64,000 nucleotides of DNA from Tetradesmus obliquus (taxonomy: Eukaryota; Chlorophyta; Chlorophyceae; Sphaeropleales; Scenedesmaceae), in NCBI GenBank assembly GCA_030272155.1, contig CP126198.1, positions 3,100,001 to 3,164,000 on the forward strand, given 5' to 3'. This document shows positions 56,368 to 64,000 of the stretch, in pieces (the stretch's first letter is position 1; each line of letters begins with the position of its first letter). A program made the position numbers and the translations under genes. The notes under the pieces were generated by a model, which worked only from the letters and a program-made list of their open reading frames with translations, did no database searches and was not told the DNA's origin.

Positions 56368-59300
56368 ATGGAAACCCAAGAGGGAACTGTAGGGGAGCCT
56401 ATTGACCCCAACACAAGCTGCACAGCATGCGGCAGTCAGGACAGCCCTGAAACCATGCTGATATGTGAGGGATGCTTCCAAGGACTTCACATGGCATGCT
56501 TGGGGATTGCCTGCATCCCTGACGATGACTGGGAGTGCAGCAGCTGCACGGCACTCAACCAGCTTGGTGCAGGCAGCAACATTGTCCTTGAATGCCCTCA
56601 AGCGCTGTACCAGGATGGCCCAGACCCTCACTTGACCCAGGGCCTCTTCAACGCCACCATCCGCAGCATTGAGGCCGCCGAGCGCGATAGCTCCGGCCTT
56701 CAGCGGCGCGCACAGCTGGATGTCAGCAATGCCCCCCTGCCTGACTCGCTGAAGTTCTACAGCAAGCTCACGCACACACCACTGCAAAGGGTGCCAGTGG
56801 AGTCGCAGCAGCTGTGTAACCTGCTGTGCGAACAGCCCGGCTTCCAAGCCTGCAGCGTGGTGCTGTGCAGCAGCCGCTATGCCATGTTCGGTAGCTGCGC
56901 TGCTGCTGCAGACCTGGCCAGTGAGGCGTGGCTGGCTGGCGTTGGGGCTGATGACAAGGCCAGGGAGCTGCTAAATACTGGTCTAGCACGCGAGCTCCAG
57001 CTGCAGGTGCGACAGAGCAGCGGCAGAAGTAGAGAGGAATGGCAATTGCCGGTCATGGTTTTTTTGCAACTGAGTTCAGCAAACTCTGGCAGCGCGCAAA
57101 TGCCAGGTCTTTGACAGAAAGCAGTAGTGTCTGCACCATTGTCAAACAGCACACGTACTGGAGCACCTGCATCCGTGCCAGTGACCTGCATCCTGTGTTT
57201 GTGTCTTGGGATGTATATGCAGAGCAGCTTTACTGACTGTGCGTGCACACCACCAGGTCACGTGGTGCTTTCTTACCTGTTGCTGTACTCATGGTGTGCT
57301 GCTGCTCTGTCCAGGGTGATGCCATGCGCGGGGCTACCAACAAGATCAGGCGCAAGGCTGCCCACAAGCGCAAGGTAGATGACGTAGGTGACAAGGCAAC
57401 ATTGGCTGCAGGGGGCAGTAGCGGCAGCTGTAGAACTGGCTCATGTGTGATTGTCATGTCACTTGCAGCGTTTGCTGCTAGCAGTGTGCGAATGCCAGCT
57501 CCTTTACAGACACCTGCAACTGCGCCAGTGACCTGCATCATATGGGATGAATACATTGTCAAACAACATCCGTGCCATGCCCCCTTGTGACCTGCCTGCA
57601 GGGCACCGACGCCGAGCGCACACCCAAGCGGCAACGCAACAGCAGCAGCACTGCAGCAGCAGCACCCCCTGCACAGCTTGGCAGCAGTGCTGCAGTAGTA
57701 GCAATCCCTGCACAGCCTGGCAGCAGCACTGCAGCAATCCCTGCACAGCCTGGCAGCAGCGCTGCAGCAATCCCTGTGCAGCCTGGTAGCAGTGCTGCAG
57801 TAGTAGCAATCCCTGCACAGCCTGGCAGCAGCGCTGCAGCAATCCCTGTGCAGCCTGGCAGCAGTGCTGCAGCAATCCCTGTGCAGCCTGGCAGCAGTGC
57901 TGCAGCAGCAGCATACCCACCGCAGGAGATGCGGATCATGATCGGACAGGTGAGCACGAGAGCGAGAGAGACCTAGGTATGCATGTCAGGTAGACGGTCA
58001 GATGGAAGGCCAGTCATGATCATCATTGCCAGCAGCGGTGTCAGGATGCTTTTTGTGCATGTGCTGTGATGACAGATAGGGTGGCAGCTGCAGAGAATGC
58101 ATTCTTTCTGGCCATGGTCTCACACACACACACACACACATCTATGCTGTCCACTTTTGCATGGTGCTGGGTGTAAGCCACTGGTATGTGCTGCTGCTGC
58201 TGCTGCTGCTGCTGCTACTCAGGATCATCAAGACCTGCGCCGCACCATCACCAACATCATCCACAGGAAGGCGTTGCAGTGGGAGCTTAGTCCGGATACC
58301 TTCCGCAACGTAGCGCAGAAGCTGTACCCGGACGCAGGCAGGCTTCTCGCGAAGCTGAAGGACAAGGACAGGCAGAAGAACCTGCTAAGCGATGCAGAAC
58401 AGCTGCTGCATGCTGCAGGTGTGAGCAGCGATGGTGAGGTTGGCCGATTTGTCAAAGGACGCGGCAACCTCAAACATCTGACAGCCTTTTTCAAGGCTGG
58501 CCTGCATCAGCTGCCCCTCATGACGGTCATGACGATGACGGAGGGTGATCTTTGCCGCAGGTCAGTGTATCAGCAGCTTGCTTACGTGTGGGTGACTTCA
58601 AAGCAGCAGCTCGAATGTTTGAGTGTGGGTGGCACATGTTCTGTGACAGCAACCTGACCAGCAAGTGCACCACGACACCGTCGTCATCACAATTCAAGCA
58701 GCAGCTACATGCTCAACTGCACAACATGCTGTCTGCAATTGCCGATGGCATGACGCCGACCAAGCGCTGTCATGCACTGCATCGCGCCGTCGTGCAGTAT
58801 TGCGACCAGCGAGACCTTCTTTACCAACGAGGGCGCGCGCCAGGCAGGGGACAAGGCCCTGCACCTGACTACAGTCGCGGGGAATGTGTCTTCACTGCGC
58901 ACAGTTTTCCGCTACGTGTTTGGGCGCAGCATGAGCCCAGGCGAGTGTGCTTCACTGCATGCTTTGGCCCCCTCCTGGTTGCATGGAGGTAGCTGCCCTG
59001 CCTGCAGTGCTGCTCCCCCTTCATGATGATGCTGACCTGGATCTACCGATGCTGCTGCTGCTGCTGCTGCTGCTTTTTCAGGCGAGTCAAGCGACACCTG
59101 TGTGCAGGTGGACACCACAGCGGGTCATCAGCGGCTGGCTGCAGAGAACCCAATGGGTGTCGACTTCATCAAGATGCTGCTGAGCACCGCGGAGCAAACT
59201 GGCAAGCTCAAGAAGTCTGAGCCTGCGCGCACGCTGCAGGTGCCGGGCAAGTGGCTCTTGCACTTCTGCCACGACTTCGCCAGCGTGATGCGAGACTTGG

Positions 59301-60833
59301 CCAAGATGTCCAAGACGTGAGCGGCCAGCCGGTAGACGTTGTTAGCGTATTGATTACCACATGTGTGCATTGCAGAGCGGCCCTGCGCACAATCCAAGAC
59401 ACACAACCTATTTTTTGCGACCCGGTGCATGCTGTTGCGGCAGCTGCCAAGCTCAGAGGTGGGGGCTGTGTGCATTGCAGGGCGGCCCTGCACACAACCC
59501 AATATGCACACCATGGTTGCATGCAACAAGCTGCTTTGCGCTTTTTCATGCAAATTTGCAGCTCTGTCAACCGGCTACAATCTTCCAAGCTGGTGGCGGT
59601 GCACAAGAAGACCATGACCCTTCTCTCGCAGCTGATCAACCTGCGCTGCACCACGCGCCCCAGCGACCCTTGCCTGCTGGACATCTCGTGCTGCAAGCTG
59701 CTGATTGGGGAAGCGCACATCCCCACCGCAGCCGTGGCCATGTACGGCCTGCAGCAGAGCAGCAGCTGCCATGTGAAGCAGCTGCTGAACAACAGCAGGG
59801 CAACCCTGATGGATGTAGCACGCGGCAAGGTTCGCATTCCGGAGAAGAAGGTGAAGGAGGAGGTCTACGGGACCCAGATGCGGGAGCTGGCCATGCCACC
59901 GGCTTTGAGCATGTTGTCCCTTGGCCATGTCATCATGTTCTGTCAGATGCTTGACATGATCATCACCGGCACCCTGCACGCGCGCCTGCTGCACAAGGTC
60001 ACCCCTGAGCGGCAGAACAAGGTGTGCTTTCAACAGCCGCTGTCACTTGTACAGCACGGCCCAGCACTTTGTTGACAACCCACCTCGTGCCCTTCTACGC
60101 CCTGCCGTATACAGTGGTCCCCAAGACGGTCTTGGTCCCACTGCGAGGTGGTTTGTTGTGCGAGTGGTGACATAGGTTTGATATGCTTCAGATTCCGGGC
60201 TATGGGGGCGTAGCCCATCGTGGTGCTGGGTGTAGTGAGTTGCATGCTTGTGTACTTCCTCCCGTAGTAGTGGGTCCAACTGTTGTATGTACTGCCTGCG
60301 CGCAGAGCAAGGAGGAGGAAGAGGAAGAAGAGGAAGAAGAGGTGAGTAGTAGTTGGCCAGGCTTCAGACCGCCAGCCAACTGCATCATCCTGTCTGGTCA
60401 AATGCAGAGCTTTGTGCAGCACAGCATGGTTGTGCAGTCTCAGTGCTAGTATACTGGCAAGCGCCTATCATCTTGTACGTGAACAGTGCCATGTATGTAT
60501 GCACGCTGCAGAGCAACGCGCATGTTGGCCTCCCCCGCAAGACGCCAAGCGGCCTCCCCAGCTTGCTCACACAGGTATGAGCTGCCCTATAGTAGTAGGC
60601 TCCTCAATCAAAAAGGGGACTCCTCTGCAGCTGCTCTCTTCATGCTGCACAGAAAGCAGGTGCTGAACATGACCAGCACTCAACGGATACCCCAGCGCCC
60701 GAAGCCGCGCCCCCATAGCTTGGAGTGGCAGTAGGGCTGAGGCCATCTTCTTGGGGATACAACTGGGGGAGGGGGGGATGTGAAACGTGGCTGACGCAAC
60801 TCGCACCTTTCCGCTGTTTTTCGTTGCAGGACC

Positions 60834-60879
<46 letters not shown>

Positions 60880-62562
60880 GCCCGATGCTGCTGCAGCAGG
60901 GAGCGATGGCGGCGGCGGCGGCGGCAGCAGCAGGCCCATGGTGAGTACAGTCGCAGGGTTTGTCGACAATGGGGCTGCGACTTTAGCAGTTGCCATGTAC
61001 AGCACGTGGCTGAGGAGCTGTGATCCTCCTCCTGTGCCAGGCGACCGTTGAAGGTTGAATGCAACTTGACACATCTGCTGCTGCTGCTGCAGGCGTGTGC
61101 AGTGCTGCTGGGCCAGCTGCTGCCAGGTTGCTGATACATCTGCAGTTGACACATCTGCAGTTGACACATCTGCTGCTGCTACTGCTGTGAACCACAGGTA
61201 CCCACATGCAGAGCGCTCAGCAGCGACGATGTGAACCGCAGCAAGTCGATGCTGTTCCTAACGCGGGTCGGGGAGCGCTACACGGCACAGAGTATTGTCC
61301 GTGGCACCACAAAGAAGGGTGGGGGCAAGACAATCAAGGACTCCAAGCAGCAGGCACCGGAAGTGCTGGCGTCGTCCATTATGGGCACCGAGCAGGACGT
61401 GCGCAGCAGCACGCAGAAGGATGCCCTCCAGTCCGGCGTGAGCTCGGACTACATGGGTCGAGCATTCCAACACGGTCCGGAGATGCAGCAGAGCTACTGC
61501 AAGGTCCAACTGGAGAAGCGGACCAATGGTAGCGTCATCCTCCTGGTGGGTCCCTATTCTAGTAGCAGTTGCTGGGTTTAGGTTGCCCTACAGCAGGGCC
61601 CAGCATTTTGTGGACAGCAGTCCCCACCTCATGCCCTTCTACGCCCTGTTTGTATACAGTGGGTCCCCCAAGGTCCCATGACAACCTTGGTCCCACTGCC
61701 AGGTGGTTTGTTGTGGTACACGTTGTCAACGTATTGATTACCACATTTTTTTGCATGGCACAGGGTGTAACTCACAATCCTCCCCACCTGCCGCCCCGTG
61801 TTGTGCCTGCAGCCCAGCGGCGACTTCAGCGATGTCAAGGACATCCCCGTGCACCTCAAGGACAGCGACACCCTGGAGGATGGAGTTGTGCAGGACGCCT
61901 GCGTGTTGTCCCACACTGTGCAAGAGCCCTGCCCACCCGAAGACGTGCTCGTGTCCGGGGTGCTGAAGAGCGAGCTGTTCGGTCACTGCCAGCAGGCCAT
62001 CCAGATGGTGGTGGATGCTACCCCAAGCGACCAGCGCGTGGAGAGGCTGTACAAGGGCCAGAAGGGCAACAGCAAGGAGCTGATGCCGGCCTTTGACATC
62101 GCCAGCGTGGATGCGGACTTCCAGACGTCCACGCTGTGCGTTGCCAGCAGCAAGAGCTTTGACGACCTGCTTGTGAGGCTGCCCACGCTGTGCTGCTCTG
62201 GTGTGCGCATCAATGACCAGCAGCTGGTGCATGAGGGCTTTGGGGCTGTCTTCCGCGAGCAGCAGCAGGAGTTCGCCAAACTCAGCATCGGCCTGCGCAC
62301 TGGAGTTGGTGATGATGACGAGCACACTGCAGCACAACCGGTTGCAGACTCGACCGTCGCGGTGCTCATCCAGTCGTACACCCCCTGGCTTTTTGGCAAG
62401 CTGGGGCAGCACTACAACACCAAGCTGGAACCACCCACCGCGGTCGCCGCCTTTCTCGCGCGAGCGAGCTCTGCCAACAAGCAAGACTTGCTGCGGCTGC
62501 TGCTCGGCACTGGAGGCGGCCATGCTGGCTGCTTAGCTGGGCAGAGCAGGGCTGGCTGTTGA
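56368..62562 (+). CDS. PHD-finger nuclear protein, otherwise unknown
   Basis: Begins with a C4HC3 PHD finger (Cys18, 21, 33, 36, His41, Cys44, 57, 60), so it probably reads histone tails in the nucleus. Basic patches (NKIRRKAAHKRK, TPKRQR) follow, then a repetitive Ala/Pro/Gln segment and about 800 residues I do not recognise. Exons with closing phases: 56368-57006, 57315-57374, 57602-57949, 58223-58420, then 58561 onward to 58988 with one unresolved junction, 59082-59316, 59562-60021, 60306-60341 (poly-Glu), 60512-60574, 60830-60940 (poly-Ser/Gly), 61198-61545, 61813-62562. Protein-like blocks include KALQWELSPDTFRNVAQKLY, NPMGVDFIKMLLSTAEQ, SMLSLGHVIMFCQMLDMII and KSMLFLTRVGERYTAQSIV. The change from frame 1 to frame 2 near 58660-58800 means either a missed intron or a frameshift. 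It could be a lineage-specific chromatin gene. Confidence 0.7.
57650..57910 (+). repeat. 33-bp coding minisatellite
   Basis: About seven imperfect copies of a 33-bp unit (some 39 bp) encoding variants of SSAAAIPVQPG in exon 3 of the PHD gene. Indels are in multiples of three, so the frame is kept. Confidence 0.9.
59362..59512 (+). repeat. Direct duplication in intron 7 of the PHD gene
   Basis: GTGTGCATTGCAG followed by GGCGGCCCTG and CACACAA-type sequence occurs at about 59362-59405 and again at 59469-59512. Both copies carry an acceptor-like TTGCAG, but neither is the acceptor used in the model. Confidence 0.75.
60041..61760 (+). repeat. Intron-confined repeat shared by three introns
   Basis: A block of about 130 bp in intron 8 (about 60046-60165) and intron 12 (about 61588-61720) shares CAGC..GGCCCAGCA, CCCTTCTACGCCCTG, TATACAGTG, TTGGTCCCACTGC and AGGTGGTTT, in order. 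The intron 12 copy continues into GTTGTCAACGTATTGATTACCACAT; that final part is also at about 59334-59363 in intron 7. All occurrences found are in introns of this one gene, in the sense orientation. Confidence 0.8.
60836..60879 (+). repeat. CAG tract in coding exon, read as poly-Ser
   Basis: About 14 CAG units at the start of exon 11 of the PHD gene, read in the AGC frame as poly-Ser just after the acceptor. Confidence 0.9.
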
Positions 62563-62569
62563 GTAGTCT

Positions 62570-63215
62570 GGCCTGCTGGTGTTGGCTGGCTGGCTGGTGT
62601 TGGGCAGGGCTGCAGCAGGGCGTGGTGCACAGCCTGCTCCCTTGCGCGGTGATGCAGCAGCAGCTGTTTGAGGCAGTGGATGAGTAGTAGCTTGCTGGCT
62701 TGGCGTCGACGTGTGGCCCCATGCTGGTGTTTGTGGTGTTGTGCCTGCTTGCTGGTGTTGGGCGTTGCCTGGCGGTGTCTACTTGTAGTAGGGTGGTGCT
62801 TGCGCAGCAGTAGTTAGGGGTGGCTGCAAGCAGCAGTGTGGCTGCTGGTGCTGCTACGGCGATGATCCTGCAGGCCTGGGCTGGCTGTTGAGTAGTCTGG
62901 CCTGCTGGTGCTGCTGGCTGGTGTTGGGCGGTGTCTTGTAGGGTGGCTGCTGGTGTTGGGCGTTGCCTGGGAGGTGTCTACTTGTAGGGTGGCGGTGTCT
63001 ACTTGTAGGGTGGTGCTTGCGCAGCAGTAGGGGGGGCTGCTGGTGCTTCTTGCTTGTGTTGGGCGTTGCCTGGGCGGTGTCTACTTGTAGTAGGGTGGTG
63101 CTTGCGCAGCAGTAGCTAGGGGTGGCGGCTGGTGCTTCTGGCTGGTGTTGAGCATTGCCTGGGCGGTGTCTACTTGTAGGGTGGTGCTTGTGCAGCAGTA
63201 GGGGGGGCTGCTGCT
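62570..63215. repeat. GT-rich minisatellite, about 90-bp units
   Basis: Irregular tandem copies of a unit containing TGGGCGTTGCCTGGGCGGTG, TCTACTTGTAG, GGTGGTGCTTGCGCAGCAG and GCTGGTGTTGGGCG. The clearest copies begin near 62758, 62958, 63060 and 63149. It lies directly behind the stop of the PHD gene. Confidence 0.8.
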
Positions 63216-63322
63216 ACTGCTGAGGATGCACGTGGTGCCTCTGGCAGCAGCAGCAGCAGCAGGGTGCTGGGTGTAAATGTAGCCTGGATGAGGTAAAAAA
63301 ACGTATGTATGTGTGACCTCAG

Positions 63323-63468
63323 CAGCGGCGATCGAAAGCTGTCGAACGCTTAGCATCGAAGCTGGTTGACCTCTACTGGCGCCCTTCTGAGGCTTCTGTG
63401 TATCAGGACGATATCATCTTGGACACCAACTTCGACCCCTGCTTGGCTCACTTGAGAGCGCTTTTTTG
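63323..63468 (+). CDS. Exon of a partial gene running off the window
   Basis: Not recognised. A 146-bp open exon with acceptor ACCTCAG and donor TTTTTTGGTGAGTAC, encoding QRRSKAVERLASKLVDLYWR and then a region ending LDTNFDPCLAHLRALFW. The start may instead be three bases later, after CTCAGCAG. The downstream exons would lie past the window end, and an upstream exon may exist within or before the minisatellite. Codon choice is less CAG-biased than in the neighbouring genes. Confidence 0.5.
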
Positions 63469-63729
63469 GTGAGTACCATCAAACGGCGTCTACTGGCCTT
63501 CCAAACACACCACGAAGTAGTTTTACAGCATCAGAAACCCAATTGTATCGTCAAAACAGGGTTTCAAGCACATTTGCAAGGACGTACCCACTTCGACCCC
63601 TGCTTGGCTCACTTGAGAGTGCTTTTTTGGTGAGTACCATCAAACGGCGTCTACTGGCCTTCCAAACACACCACAAAGTAGTTGTACAGCATCAGAAACC
63701 AAATTGTATCGTCAAAACAGGGTTCCAAG
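63429..63729 (+). repeat. Recent direct duplication of an exon end and intron
   Basis: Two copies of a roughly 140-bp segment (63429-63568 and 63590-63729, offset 161 bp) differ at only about five positions. The unit begins inside the exon (ACTTCGACCCCTGCTTGGC), crosses the TTTTTTGGTGAGTACC donor and continues into the intron. It is the youngest-looking splice-junction duplication in the window. Confidence 0.95.
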
Positions 63730-64000
63730 GTGCCTGCACTGCAACCTTGTGCTGCGGTGCTGCCAAAATTGCTGAGCTTGCAGGGGCTGCATCGCTCCAG
63801 CCTGTCCCCGGCAAGAAAGCTGAGCATCAAGCACTGCGACAGCAGCTGAACAGCCACGCCGCAACACACCATGCTGTGTCATGTTGCGTACACCGCACAC
63901 ACAAACGCGTGCATGCACACACGCATCCGAACGCAATGCCTTCTCTGTCAGAGTACACCCCACACAGGTACACACACAAGTTTGCACAGTCGCCGCACAT

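Noticed and set aside
62570-63215. Possible CRISPR-like array
   Set aside because: The repeats are long, imperfect and without regular unique spacers; it is a minisatellite in a eukaryotic intergenic region.

Overview
This looks like a stretch of nuclear chromosome from a chlorophyte green alga, most likely a chlorophycean. The reasons are GC-rich DNA, a plant-type organellar MutS homologue (MSH1), a P450 with a chloroplast-type leader, many introns with GTGAG or GTGCG donors, TGTAA polyadenylation-like motifs, and very frequent CAG/CTG triplet tracts that read as poly-Gln, poly-Ser or poly-Ala in exons. No bacterial operons, tRNA or rRNA genes, CRISPR arrays or clear transposons were seen. 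The species assignment is inference.

Layout. 0.8-11.0 kb: four same-direction, two-exon paralogues of an unrecognised family in a tandem array. 12.7-14.6 kb (minus): six-exon TMEM50/UPF0220 membrane protein, divergent from a 19-exon nardilysin-type M16 metalloprotease (15.0-24.5 kb, plus). 25.5-26.8 kb: two-exon TIR-domain protein with an unknown C-terminal region. 27.5-32.4 kb: seven-exon plastid-type cytochrome P450, with two further copies of its 3' end behind it. 33.4-33.9 kb (minus): possible small membrane protein. 34.1-44.0 kb (minus): 16-exon MSH1. 45-47 kb: fragments that may be broken genes, including a PHD-tail remnant. 48.2-54.4 kb: 11-exon secreted fasciclin (FAS1) glycoprotein. 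56.4-62.6 kb: a long PHD-finger gene of unknown function. From 63.3 kb: one exon of a gene that runs off the window. The exon models for nardilysin, MSH1, TMEM50, FAS1 and P450 were built by hand; every junction is GT-AG and every reading phase closes, giving 1258, 1145, 171, 812 and 701 residues.

The genes are ordinary single nuclear genes rather than one pathway: proteolysis, organellar DNA maintenance, plastid oxidation, NAD-linked TIR signalling, an extracellular matrix or adhesion protein, and chromatin reading. The most unusual feature crosses gene boundaries. Short duplicates of exon ends, carrying the splice donor or acceptor with them, lie in the neighbouring introns of nardilysin, P450, MSH1 and the last partial gene, often in two to four diverged copies. 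These splice-junction echoes, together with CTG triplet tracts placed just upstream of acceptors, suggest that local tandem duplication is actively reshaping introns and exons in this genome.
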